Below, in pieces: positions 51,495 through 62,624 of a DNA stretch of 64,000 nt. The notes beneath the pieces were generated by a model that was not told the origin of the DNA, searched no databases, and worked only from the letters and a program-made list of their open reading frames with translations. Numbering within the stretch: the stretch's first letter is position 1; each line of letters starts with the position of its first letter. The stretch lies in NCBI GenBank assembly GCA_940337035.1, contig OW679203.1, positions 31,753,495-31,817,494 of the forward strand. The letters are read 5' to 3'. A program made the position numbers and the translations under genes. This stretch comes from Agriotes lineatus (Eukaryota; Arthropoda; Insecta; Coleoptera; Elateridae).

Positions 51495-51555
51495 GGGTAA
51501 CCAACAGGGCCGTAACTAAATATAGGCCGAGTAGACCCCCGCCTACAGGCGCAAG
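51495..51555. mobile_element. Terminal fragment of another hAT-like element (left part)
   Basis: CAGGGCCGTAACTAAATATA followed by a GC-rich GGCGCAAG region resembles the terminus of ZMYM-type hAT elements. The P-element relic inserted into this fragment, which continues at 53166 with GCGGCGAGGGGCGCC. The far end was not identified, so this is tentative. Confidence 0.35.
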
Positions 51556-53165
51556 TAGAGTAACTGTATAATAGGAGAGTAAAGCAAACGCGGTAAGAGT
51601 ATTTCATTGGTTGGATCCCATTCTGGAACGTAAGATCCCATTGGAGCTCAAAAGTACGCGGCGGGCTTTGGATTTTTGAAATCAGAGAGTGACATTAAAT
51701 TTATCAAAATTATTCAAAACTCAATTTTCGAAAGTGAAACATAAAGAATTTCATTTTGTTATGACCCGGTTGTTCTGTGTGTGAGTGTAAAAGACGTTTT
51801 GAAAATTGATTTTATTTACTTAGTATCCCAAATAATCTAGAGAGGAAAAAATTTGGTTGACAAATATTGGGCGACAAGATTACGGCTGTAAAAGGCTAAG
51901 AATATGTGAACAACAAATCAATGGGAAGTTGCAAAAAGTGATCATAAAATACTAAAAAAGGCCAACACAGTTAAGTAAAATCCAAATACTGAGAATCATG
52001 TAGAAATTTCACCACCTGAACCTGAACCTAGTTACAAAAAGAAGTAGGTACGAGTCTCTGCTAGTTCAACATTCTAAATTACAAAAAAATAATAAGAAAT
52101 TAACCGAACGTTTAAATAAAACAAAACTAAACATTTATTTATTGAAAATACATTTAAAGAAAATGCTAACTGATGATCAGATTCAATCTTTAACAATCAA
52201 ACCAAAAAATTTTACAAATGTTCGAATGAAACTTTGGAAAAGTATTTAAGATTAACATTTTCCTGTGGCACAACTGGGTACAATGATCTAAGGGATCTAC
52301 CTTTTCCATCTATTCGCATGCTAAATTTTCATCTCCTTCATTTAAATTTTCAGTCCAGCATTTTAACAGACTTTACATTATTCAAGAATAAACTTTCTAA
52401 TTGCAACACCAAATTTGAAAAGATTGTATACTAACTTTAGATGAGATAGAATTAAAAAAGTAACACTACCAAATCATGAAAATAGTTTAGTTTCCAAGGC
52501 TTTAGCATTCATACTAGGTGGAAAAACTACAGCAAGCTTAATTTTAATTTTATATTGCATTTAGGGGGTATTTCAAGCAGATTGAAACAAACCGTTGTCT
52601 ATTATTTCACAGCAGATAGCAGTAATGGAGCTGTATTGGCTGACATTTATTTAAAATTGTTGAACAAGCTACCAATATAGGTCTTCAGCCCTCAAAATTA
52701 AATCACTAATAATATTATACCTAATTTATGTAAGCATGTAATTAAGTGTAGTTTTTTATTTGGCAATAAATTACTTTTTGCAATTTATTTATCTGTCGGG
52801 TACTGAACTTGCTGCTTTGGAAGTTCGTCCTTTCTTATATTATTCATTTCGGTTCTGTTTGCAATGCAATCCCAGTGTCAAAATACACGTTCTTTGGCGG
52901 GAATTACGATATACATAATACTAATACATCTTAACAAAACAAGCATTTAAATAAGTAATAAATCTGTAACTACATTATTATTTCAACTATTCAAAATGTC
53001 GATTATTTCATCTCAATAGAACTATAATCAAATAAACACTCAAGCTCAAACACGAATCCACAATACTAAATTGATTTAGTCGACTATGAACATTATGACT
53101 AACTTCACAGTATGGATCCCTAAATGTCATCGTTTGCTCTACTCTCCTATTATACAGTTACTCTA
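51556..53165 (+). mobile_element. P-element (THAP-type) relic, 1.6 kb
   Basis: The terminal inverted repeats are about 34 bases with one mismatch (TAGAGTAACTGTATAATAGG at each end). The 8-base target duplication GGCGCAAG is exact at 51548-51555 and 53166-53173. The interior encodes a broken P-type transposase, annotated separately. Length is about half that of an autonomous P element, and the frame is destroyed, so the copy is internally deleted and dead. Confidence 0.85.
51774..52750 (+). pseudogene. P-element transposase, THAP-like N-terminus
   Basis: 51785-51935 reads CECKRRFEN, stop, then FYLLSIPNNLERKKIWLTNI and RLRICEQQ, which fits a THAP zinc finger (C-x-C, the IP and W landmarks, the late C). 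A leucine-rich linker follows, with MLTDDQIQSL near 52160. At 52230-52400 it reads EKYLRLTFSCGTTGYNDLRD and PFPSIRMLNFHL, matching the conserved CG-x-GY and LPSIRTL region of P/THAP9 transposases. The first catalytic region appears as LTLDEIELK at about 52436, and YYFTADSSNGAVLAD at about 52600 is the downstream block. Several frameshifts and stops separate these blocks, and the last part of the transposase is missing. Confidence 0.75.
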
Positions 53166-53173
53166 GGCGCAAG

Positions 53174-54137
53174 CGGCGAGGGGCGCCAAAATTGCACTGA
53201 AAAAAGAATTTCTTTCGTACTAATAAAAATCAAATAAACAGGTGGCCAATTTTACAGTGGCCTATTCTAATTATAAAAATGTTTCTATTTTTAAAACAAT
53301 GTAATACAGCAGTGGCGACAAACTAACTTAAATTTTTAACAACTGTTGGAGCGGGTCCACTGATATTACATATACATTCACTGCTTTGGACTCATCGCTG
53401 ATACAGTCGTCCATTGCAACAATCAGCAGAACTCCACAGACCGATTTTGAGAGCTTACTTGTTCCACTACTATGGTATTTTTCGCTACAATCACTATCCC
53501 GATAGGATTTGTTCAATTTAAAACACTTCTGCGACCCTATACGATGGTAAATTTTATTTAAAAACAAGAATTATAGAAATTGGCCTGATGCAAGGCTCAT
53601 ACTACGTGCCGACATAAAAAGCTTGTTTTAAATATATTGATTTTTTCAAAACAGTGTGACAGTGTGGCTGCGAATACATAACCTTATTTTACGTTCATAT
53701 GTTACTACGCATAATAATATTATATATTATTTGTTTATATTGTATTATTTTAACATTTTGATATGTCTTCACTAACTTGTACCAAGCGGACCGCATAGGT
53801 GGTCTTATGCTAATTAAAATAATTTTTGTATTTTTAAAATAAAAAAGTTACAAAAGAAAATGTTTTCAAGGTCTTTAATACGGAAAGCGCGCTGCAAGAA
53901 AATCAACTTTTGCTAGATCGAATTATGGTTAAAATCTTCAAAATTCTCTACAAAATAGGTAAAAAATACCTTTATGTCCTACCAGTACATTAATTGAAAT
54001 TAATGACTCTATTTTAAGGTATCTTAGATACAAAATAACGCTCCAGGGCAATTATTTTCTTCATAAGAACACTAGGGTTATTATGAAAAATTAATAGTAT
54101 TTGTTTCCATGGATACAACTTTATTATGCACCACTAT
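53174..54137. other. Intergenic, no gene seen
   Basis: The first ~120 bases probably continue the hAT-like terminal fragment. The minus-strand frame at 53567-53328 has no domain I recognise. The rest is AT-rich. Confidence 0.45.
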
Positions 54138-54237
54138 GCATTATGAGCTAAGAGCCCGCGATTGTTGTACACACCTCGGGCCAAAGGCCCTCGGTTAGTA
54201 CACTAACAATCTTGGGCTCTTATTTTACTCATAATGC
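54138..54237. repeat. 100-base hairpin
   Basis: The arms contain CATTATGAG, AGAGCCC, GATTGTT and CTCGGGCC with their inverted counterparts GGCCCTCGG, AACAATC, GGGCTCT and CTCATAATG around an AAA loop. Small unpaired bulges interrupt the arms. It could be a solo fold-back MITE or a transcribed hairpin. Confidence 0.65.
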
Positions 54238-54819
54238 CCTTGGTACCTTAATAACTATAATGCTGCTAATAATACAGAAACACTTAGTAAAGCGAATTAC
54301 ATTCATTTGGAAATTTTAAAAAAAACATTGCAGCCAGTGGGATCAGTGTTCAATGATAAATGCATATGCTTATAGTTGCGCTATAAATGACGCAGTGGCA
54401 TTCCGATTTAAAGTACACCATATTTTTAGAATTGTTTTCTAATCTTGTTTTCTGTTCTTCTTTTATTTGTGTTGTATTTTCTTATTTTACATTTAGTTGT
54501 TTATATTTAAAATACTCGAATAAAAAAATTTTGATTTATTTTTGAATACCTACCTGTTTGTGTGAGTACAATACATCATAATATATCCGGAGATAAATGT
54601 AGAAGTCATATAGTGCCACTAGTATTTTTTGTCACATATATCGTTTTTGTACTTTTTTCATTCATTCATTCATAATCTATAGCCTCTTTTACCTTTCGGT
54701 GTAGAGGACTTACGGGCGCAAAAATGTTGGCTTGCCTACAATAAAAGTTTGACTAGTTACCAACATTAACAGTGCCAACCTAAGAAAAAAATCACAACCA
54801 TTTATGATCACCCGGTATA

Positions 54820-55072
54820 CAGGGCCTTCAGAAATGATCGAACGTTTTTGAATGGTCGTTATTTTGGCGCCATTTATTTATGTGGGTGGCACTGTAAATC
54901 TATGTCAAATTCGCTGTTATTAGGTTAGGTTTTCTGTCAGTTTTGACACAGACTGACGCAAAACCTAACCTGCTAACCTGGAATTTGACATAGACTAACA
55001 GTGCCGCCAACATAAATAATGGCGCCAAAATAATGACCATTCAAAAACGTTCGATCATTTATGAAGGCACTG
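54820..55072. mobile_element. 253 bp fold-back MITE with TA flanks
   Basis: It is an almost complete palindrome. The outer arms read CAGGGCCTTCA or CAGTGCCTTCA, then ATGATCGAACGTTTTTGAAT and TTATTTTGGCGCC. TA lies outside at 54818-54819 and 55073-55074. The inner part (about 54893-54990) is the palindromic core also found in the hAT-type MITE at 50814 and at 59763-59863. The ends match those of the 1.9 kb element at 1285-3174. No ORF. Confidence 0.85.
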
Positions 55073-55529
55073 TACAAATTGTTACGCAGTTTCCTCCAGC
55101 TAAAGTACTTTTGACAGGTAATAAAATGTCAATGTCATATATTTGACGTTAGTAATTTTTTGTTAATATAGTGTACCCACACTGGTAAAAATATTAATTT
55201 TCAAGGCCTCCTCAGACGCACATATGGAGTGAATGTAGTAGATATCTACTCTTTTAGTTATTTCAATTTACAGCAGAAAAAGTAAAAGAAATTACGAAAG
55301 ACAGTATCGATTATTAACTCGCCTAATTAGCTTTCTCGCATAATACAGCTGCTGGAGCGAGTTTGAAAGACGTTTGCCGCGATTGATTTATCGACTGAGC
55401 GGCCAAAAGCGACCTTACGAAGTTTGACGCCAGGGAGGGCGATGACAGCTTTAACCTTATAGTGATTCATAATAGTGTTTTCGTTGTGTTTAAAGCCTTC
55501 CGCAGCGCAGTTTTGCAAATGCATTAGGC

Positions 55530-55990
55530 CAGAAGTCGCTCAGACGGCCTTCCTAGCGAGCAGCGGTCGCAAATATGTGAAGCGCACGCGGGGGCCACGA
55601 GAGTTCGCGTAAATTGGGAGCCAGTCTTATCGCCATTTTGAGTCGTCAGCCCGATATTCTCGTAAGTTTCGAGCGAGCCCGCAGCGCAGGTATTATTTAA
55701 TAGTTCACGCGCGGGCCCCGCCCGCCCGTGGCGCCCCCGAATCGCGCCCCACGCCGGCGCCCCTCGCGAGCCTCCGCCCCAAATCCGCGCCTCGGTTTTG
55801 GGGAGGGTCTCCTGGATCATGGATGGAATTATCGCTTGCAGGCGCACAAAACGTAGCTGGTGGCCAGGATTAGCTCCCTGTGCTGAGTGGAGCTCGCCAG
55901 GGGCTCGAGACTCGCTCGTACCCGAAGCTCGCTGTGTGAGGCAGATGTTGGCTTTGGAGCGAAAACGCTTGGAATGTAACTGGTTTGTGG
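55530..55990. promoter_or_regulatory. CpG-rich block, possible promoter or first exon
   Basis: The segment 55680-55800 is strongly GC-rich with many CpG dinucleotides (CGCGGGCCCCGCCCGCCCG and similar) in otherwise AT-rich DNA. It contains short frames on both strands but no recognisable domain. It might be a promoter or 5' exon of a gene whose body lies outside the window, or a fragment acquired from elsewhere. Composition alone cannot decide. Confidence 0.35.
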
Positions 55991-55999
55991 AAAGCGGCA

Positions 56000-57297
56000 G
56001 TTTTGTAGCTTTGTACTTTTAGAATACGTAGTTGTGCTAAGTAGTGCTGTATAATATTCAAATACTTCGGATACATTCTTGTATGTGAAGGTCGTATTCG
56101 AATACATTTAGAAATTGTTATCCGCATCTGACCAAGTGTAGATAATGTATTTATATTCGACCAGTCTTAAAACGTATCCGAACGCTTTTACAAGGTTTTT
56201 GTTTGAAATTATTTTTTATCGGAAGGATTTGAAATAGTATCGCTTCAGGACTGCTGAATAAATACTAAAAACAGCTATAAAACGTTTGTGTCGTGTCTGC
56301 TCACATTGTTCACCTGCAAATTAATAGCTAATCATTTAGGGTAAGTCAAAATTTTAAATACTGCATAATAATTAAATGAGTCGGTTCATAATGATCTTTT
56401 GTAAGTAACGGATTGCCAGAAAAAGTTGTAAAGAGATTTTTAAGGTTTTACCTACATATAAAATACAGGTAAATTTTTTACCCAAAAGTGTTTAGCTGTA
56501 TTGGAGAAAAATATTTAAAAACGTGATTGAAGTGCTTTGATTTCATAAAAGTTGCTCGTATCTGTTGCGAATAAAAGTACTTATATCTGTATCCGGTTCT
56601 CGAATACTTTTCACATGAGACTGTACCCAGTTCGGGTGCTGAGCACACCGAGCTTTCATCGTTTTTTACGTCGACTGTTATTTTGACAACCCTCGGGAAC
56701 TGATCTGCAGCCTGCGTGACTAAAATACCACTTAAAATTGCACAGTGTGACTCACTACTGTGAGTATATGAGAAAACACGTGGCTTTATTTACTGTCTGA
56801 CTCGTGTAATCTGCATAGATATCTAACCCTCTCATACCGCTTCAAACTCAATGCGAGGTATTTTAAGTACCCGGAATTCTGAGATTTTTATCATGTGATA
56901 TCATTACATTGCAAATTTGTGCTGTATTAAAAAACTGGCATACTTTTGGTACTATTGAATTGTTTTTTCGTAGTTTTAAAACTTAGTTTAACGAAACTCC
57001 AGTTTACTAGACTCCAGACTACTAGTGGATGAAACACGGATGTTGCGGTACAGATTAAACAGTAGCTCTTTAATGGCAAGGCCAATACCTTTAAAATAAT
57101 TTTTTCATGTCTGTAATTTTTGATCTGTTTTAGACAGAAAAAAATCAGCCTTTATTCTATGAAACGAATGACAAAAGCGGCAATTCGATAGGAAGTTCTG
57201 TTGGTTACATTAATAATTGTACAGTTAATACTACATTTTGCTACAATTTTCCTGAATAAAAAGGTTGATTCTTTGCAAAAAATGGAACTCGTAACCC
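56000..57297. other. Intergenic, no gene seen
   Basis: AT-rich. Repeated ATTCGAATAC and TATCCG strings around 56050-56180 and 56580-56610 hint at degraded repeat copies, but no boundary can be drawn. Confidence 0.4.
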
Positions 57298-58126
57298 AGG
57301 TACGAAGGTGTTGCACATTACTAAAATCGTTTTGATTGTACAGGGTGGCTCAAAAAAATGTGGCGAATCAAACTTACTTTTTTTAAACGGAATACCCTAT
57401 GTTTGGGTAGCTTAAAAGTTTTGCATTGAAATACTCATTTTTATGGGTCTAACGTCAACTGTGTTCAAGATATTAACGATTTTATTCAAAAAAATGCAAC
57501 TTCAGGCGGCTGCTGTAAGCAACAAAACAATTGAATGAAGGAAAACGTTACGAAAAAATTATGATTCTCGTGAACTGCCTTTCAAGTGTAAAATGGTGGA
57601 TCTGGGTATTAATGCTATACAGAGTGCTCAACATTTGTAAATTTAATGATTTCGATTTTTTCCCAAATGGAACGCCCTGTATATTTTTGTATTTTTGAAA
57701 AGCCCTTTTAAGGAGCTTTCTTTTGATATGTTACTTCATACCTCTAAATTCAACTGTTTTTCAGATATGCGTCTTTGAACATAAAAACCAATTTAAGCGC
57801 ACCTTGAGATGCTTTATTTCAACGGGTAACAAACAAACGCCGTTAAAATAATGATGTAAACACTTGAGTTCTCCAAACAAAAGATAAAAACAAAAATTCA
57901 GCCACTACTTAAAACCAGAAATAACAAATAAGGAATAACTAAAAAAAGCAGGAGAAAATTAAATCTGAAAAGCGATTGAATTTAGGTATCAAATGAGATG
58001 TCAGAAGAAAGCTCATTAAAAGCTCACAATGTAGTACTTTTTAAAAATACAGAGATATACATGGTGTTCCCATTAAATAAATAAACATATTTATATCTGC
58101 TGATTAGTGATTATGAGTTCTCTGTA

Positions 58127-58693
58127 CAGGGTGTTTCCTCAAATTTTGACAGCTTCTAGCGACTATTATTCGAGATAGAAAAAAATTGTTCAGATAAAAA
58201 TTGTAGGGTATCATACAAACCGTCCGAATTTGCTACTTAAAGAAAACAATTGAGCATCACGGGTGAACTTTTTGACTTGTTGTATACTTTTTTTTAATGG
58301 AACGCCCTATATATATTATGTTTATTGGATAGCCCTTAAAATTTTCTATATGCCCGCCATTATTATTTAGGCACTTTGTGTAATCATCTAATTAGTAATA
58401 TTTTGATTCTTTAATAGCGGATATTTCAACAATGGATGAAGTAATTATAGGCAACTTTTATATTTTTGAAAATAGAATTTTAAGCGCTATTCAATAAACA
58501 CATAATATATAGGGCGTTTCATTAAAAAAAAGTATACAATAAGTCAAAAACTTCACCTGTGATGCTCAATTGTTTCTTTAAGTAGCAAATTCGGACTGCT
58601 TGGATGCTACCCTACAATTTTTATCTGAACAATTTTTTTCTATCTGGAATAACAAAGTCGCTAGAAGCTGTCAAAATTTGAGGAAACACCCTG
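58127..58693. mobile_element. 567 bp fold-back element nested in the palindrome
   Basis: The ends are CAGGGTGTTTCCTCAAATTT and its inverted copy, with TA outside at 58125-58126 and 58694-58695. The arms pair over about 200 bases with few mismatches, both containing ATTGAGCATCAC and GCCCTATATATTA-type strings. There is no ORF. It interrupts the surrounding repeat complex and is therefore younger than it. Confidence 0.82.
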
Positions 58694-59164
58694 TACAGCT
58701 TTAGTACTCAGAGCAGGAAAGGAGAGTTATTTGAACATTTAATGTAATTACATATAGGATTTTGGTGTATTGGCTCTTGTTTTTTTTTTAATTGGATTTA
58801 ATTGACCGTGAAAGTAATTTATTCCTGCATTTATCGTTTTTTCGTGTTTATTCCTTGTATCAACACTGACTGAATTTGTATTTTCTAAACCTGGTTTTGT
58901 GTTTGTATTTTTGGAGAGCTCAAGTGTTTAAGTCGTTATTTTAACAGCGTTTGTTTTTTATCCCTTTCAATAAAGCATCTTAACATTACAGAGTGCTCAA
59001 CATTTGTAAATTTAATCTTTTTTTTTTCAAATGGAACGCCCTGTATATTTTTGTATTTTTGAAAAGCCCTTTTAAGGAGCTTTCTTTTGATATGTTACTT
59101 CATACCTCTAAGTTCAACTGTTTTTCAGATATGCGTGTTTGAACATTAAAACCAATTTAAGTCC

Positions 59165-59322
59165 CTTAGAGCCGATTTCATAATAAATTTTAAAGCTTCA
59201 TTTAACTAAAGTGACATTAGATGTGCAGAGTCTAATGTGTTACATATGACGTCATGCACATTCTAACATTACTTTAGTTAAATGAAGCTTTAAAATGTAT
59301 TATGAAATCGGCTCTAAGGGGC
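59165..59322. mobile_element. ~158 bp fold-back MITE at the palindrome axis
   Basis: The arms read TTAGAGCCGATTTCATAATA and the inverted copy, continuing through AAAGCTTCATTTAACTAAAG on both sides, with a short centre. It sits exactly between a + and a - copy of the 180-base module, so it occupies the symmetry axis. The flanking bases are themselves inverted (CCC/GGG), so no direct target duplication can be defined. Confidence 0.75.
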
Positions 59323-59762
59323 TTAAATTGGTTTTAATGTTCAAACACGCATATCTAAAAAACAGTTTAACTTAGAGGTATGAAGCAACATATCAAAAGA
59401 GAGCTCCTTAAAAGGGCTTTTCAAAAATACAAAAATATACAGGGCGTTCTATTTGAAAAAAAAATCAAAATCATTAAATTTGCAAATGTTGAGCACCCTG
59501 TATAGCATTAATATCCAGATCCACCATTTTACACTTGAAAGGTAGTTCACGAGAATCATAATTTTTTGGAAACGTTTTCCTTCATTCGATTGTTTTCTGT
59601 TACTTAAGCAGCCCCCTGAAGTTCAGCTTTTTTTTTGTATAAAATTATTAAATATCTAAAAAAACATATGTTTTTTACTGACAGCCATGAAAAGTCATAG
59701 TGACAATTTGAAAAGTACCGACAGATCAAATGTTATACGTTTGGCAGTACTGAAGTGTATTG

Positions 59763-59863
59763 TCAGTCTATTTCAAATTCGAGAGGTTAATAGGTTAAGT
59801 TTTGTTTGTTATTTGACACAGATTGACGCAAAACTTAACCTACAAATTTCGAATTTGGCATAG
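59763..59863. repeat. Third copy of the shared palindromic core
   Basis: CAGTCTATTTCAAATTCGAG through GGTTAAGTTTTG, and the inverted TTGACGCAAAACTTAACC through TTTCGAATTTGGCATAG, match the core of the MITEs at 50814 and 54820. No outer terminal repeat from either MITE is recognisable here. Confidence 0.7.
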
Positions 59864-60540
59864 CTGTGGAATAAAGTATTTTCATTATTCCACTAGTGGA
59901 TAAAGTGGTACTTTAGACGGTTCATAAGTGTGGATAAAACTTCAATTATACGGTGATTGTGGATAAAATCATTTTAACGGCGTTTGTTTCTTATCGCTTT
60001 AAATAAAGCATCTTAAGGGGCTTAAATTGGTTTTTATGTTCAAACACGCATATCTGAAAAACAGTTGAACTTAGAGGTATGAAGCAACATATCAAAAGAG
60101 AGCTCCTTAAAAGGGCTTTTAAAAAATACAAAAATATACAGGGCGTTCTATTTGAAAACAAAATCGAAATCATTAAATTAGCAAATGTTGAGCACCCTGT
60201 ATAGCACAAATACCCAGATCCACCATTTTGCACTTGATAGGTAGTTCACGAGAATCATAATTTTTTGGTAACGTTTTCCTTCATTCAATTGTTTTCTGTT
60301 ACTTACAGCAGCCCCCTGAAGTTCAGCATTTTTTTCCATAAAATCGTTAATATCTCGAAAACAGTTGACGTTAGACTCATAGAACTTTATATAAAAATTA
60401 TGATTATTTCAATGCAAAACTTTTAAACTACCCAAATGTAGGGTATTCTATTTAAAAAAAGTAAGTTTGATTCGCCACACTTTTTTGAACCACCCTGTAT
60501 AATCAAAACTATTTTAGTAATGTGCAGCACCTTCGTACCT

Positions 60541-61643
60541 CTAACTACAAGGAGATCAAAAGTAAATTTGATCGCGGAAGCCCATGAAAAATCCTGTCTA
60601 CACTGCACTTTATAAAACTAAGTACATTTGAACTACAATTAACTGAATTATTAGTTCATGTGACTAACAGTCCAATCGTCAGCTATACAAATATGCAAAA
60701 ATATGTAGTTTAAACCAACTTTATACATTAAAATAACAATGGAATAAGTTAAACAAGACGTCAAAAGTGAATTTTAAACTTAAAAAAAAAATGACAGTTC
60801 CATGAACAAACAAGTTTATTTTTGATCTCTCTGTAGATTGCGCCGATTGGCAAAAAAGCTTGATGCAGTAACTCGGATTTAATTCATTAATCATGAAAGA
60901 TATCAAAAATTACAAAGACACAAAAGTTATCGTCCTAGCCATTGCAGAGTTACCATCTGGTCGATCATGACTCCCATGTTTCATCCACCAATATCATCTC
61001 CAAATCGATTCAAGTGCTCTACTGTTATAGAAAAGTTCAGACAAAACTTGAACACACTTTGTTGATTGACAAAGTTCTTCCGTTATGTTAGAACTTAGAA
61101 ATTAATGTCCTATAGCTACTTTTATCGAGTACTCAATCCAATGGCAACACCGATTGCCAAATACTCGGCCTTAAGTGTACACAATTGATAATTCAGAAAT
61201 ACTTACATGTTACTTCCTTTTGTGTGAATGTTTCTCAGGATTCCCGATTCCCTGATTTTTTATTTTGTGAGTTTTTGATATGCCTAATTGCAATTTTTCG
61301 ACGCTTTCAAATTCCAATTACTAAGTGTATTGTTGAACGTTTAAGATATGTCCAGTATTTTACCATTGTTGATGTGTGTTTTTGTGTTGATCGAAATGAA
61401 AATTGAGTATACAATACAGACTTGATGTACAAGTTATCAAAAAATCCAGATTACTGTCATCAATTTATAATGTTGATGGAACTTTTAAATTTAAAGATTA
61501 TTTATAGAAAAATTAAAAGTAGTTTGGAACATAAAATAAACATCTACAAGTGTGATTTTTTTCAGCCTCCGATTCAGTAAGAATAAAAAACAAAAGTGAA
61601 TATGAAACATTTATTGTATGGAAAATATAGGCACATCTCTCAG
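60541..61643. other. Intergenic, no gene seen
   Basis: AT-rich with only short reading frames and no recognisable domain. Confidence 0.5.
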
Positions 61644-61787
61644 CTACATTTCCACATAATCGCCATTTCGATGAAGGCCCATATGATACTGTGGCACATG
61701 TTTCTGTATGCCCTCCTCATAGAAGGTTGCCGCCTGGTCACTCAGCCAGCTGTTCACGGTGGTTTTTAGCTTCTTCTTTAAACTTTT
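61644..61787 (-). pseudogene. Mariner-type transposase C-terminal fragment
   Basis: The minus strand reads LKTTVNSWLSDQAATFYEEG, then HRNGDYVEM and a stop at 61644-61646. W-L-x-SQ/D...FY-x-x-GI and the terminal NGDYVE are hallmarks of the last 40-50 residues of mariner transposases. The catalytic DDD part is absent upstream, so only the 3' end of an element survives. The opposite frame is unreadable. Confidence 0.72.
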
Positions 61788-61799
61788 TGCATGATTCTC

Positions 61800-62620
61800 G
61801 CAAATAGCCATCGTTCATAAACTGTACTCGTGTGACGATGAATTTTGGCTGAATTTTGCCCGTCAGAGTCTATATTTCTTACTACTCTACAACACCTTCT
61901 CCAGTGAGCTCCTTATGTCCTAGATATTTAAACTTTTCTTTCTTTATTTTTGTCTCTTTCTTTTCTTCGATTTTTTTTTCTAATGTGATACTAAAGAGTA
62001 AGTAGAGGGTATTTCTTGGTCTATCATAATTTACAACCACTAAATGAACTACTACATCATGAATTTATCGGCCAACAAATTGAACTTTTTTTAGGTTCGG
62101 TTCGTCAACAGTTGCTTTCAATACTGGACTACTTACCGAACGTATGATGTTTGTAATGAGCGGAATTTAAAAATATACTGTGTGTAGGTTACTGAACAAA
62201 TTCACTATTTTATCCACTACCACTCACTAAACTCCCCATAACTATAGCAATTTTAACAGTCACAATATTGATATTACACTCAAGTGACTTTTTGATTACC
62301 ATAACCCAGCTAGTGAGTTTGGTTTGGTTCTAATGTGACCTGGCAACCGAAAGGTTCAAACAAACGGGTACTGTGATTTTAAACAAAAATTTTGGTTGTG
62401 GTGCTTCTCGTAAGTTTGTTGTACTGCACGGGTAGTGTTACGACGTATTGCCCACGCAAGAAAATTAGCCCACCTGCCTACAGCCTCGTGGGCAACATTT
62501 TTCTCTAGTGGATAATATCCACTTAATACTACTTGTAAGGTACTATTTGCGGAAAAAATATTTTATACGATACTTAATCTACTTACGTGGTTTTATCCAC
62601 AGTGGCTTAGTGTATTCTGT
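61800..62620. other. Intergenic, no gene seen
   Basis: A short minus-strand string around 61940-61900 (EKFKYLGH) resembles a LINE RT thumb segment but is too short to annotate. The rest shows nothing recognisable. Confidence 0.35.
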
Positions 62621-62624
62621 CCCA

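Larger units (their letters stand above)
57298..60540. repeat. 3.2 kb nested palindrome (fold-back repeat complex)
   Basis: The outer arms, 57298-57850 and about 59966-60540, are inverted copies of roughly 550-575 bases, starting with AGGTACGAAGGTG on each side and including ACAGGGTGG-type ends. Inside, a ~180-base module (GCTCAACATTTG through GCCCTTTTAAGGAGCT to ACCAATTTAAG) occurs four times: + at 57621-57796 and 58990-59162, - at 59325-59503 and 60015-60203. Two further fold-backs sit between them. No ORF of meaning was found. The layered symmetry implies repeated insertion or inverted duplication of a family with CACCCTGTATA-type ends. Confidence 0.8.

Noticed and set aside
55829..56127. 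Overlapping 85-92 codon frames on the minus strand next to the CpG-rich block
   Set aside because: No domain, and two different frames over the same bases. They reflect GC-rich composition with few stop codons.
61895..61945. EKFKYLGH string near the mariner fragment
   Set aside because: Eight residues are too few to support another LINE fragment.
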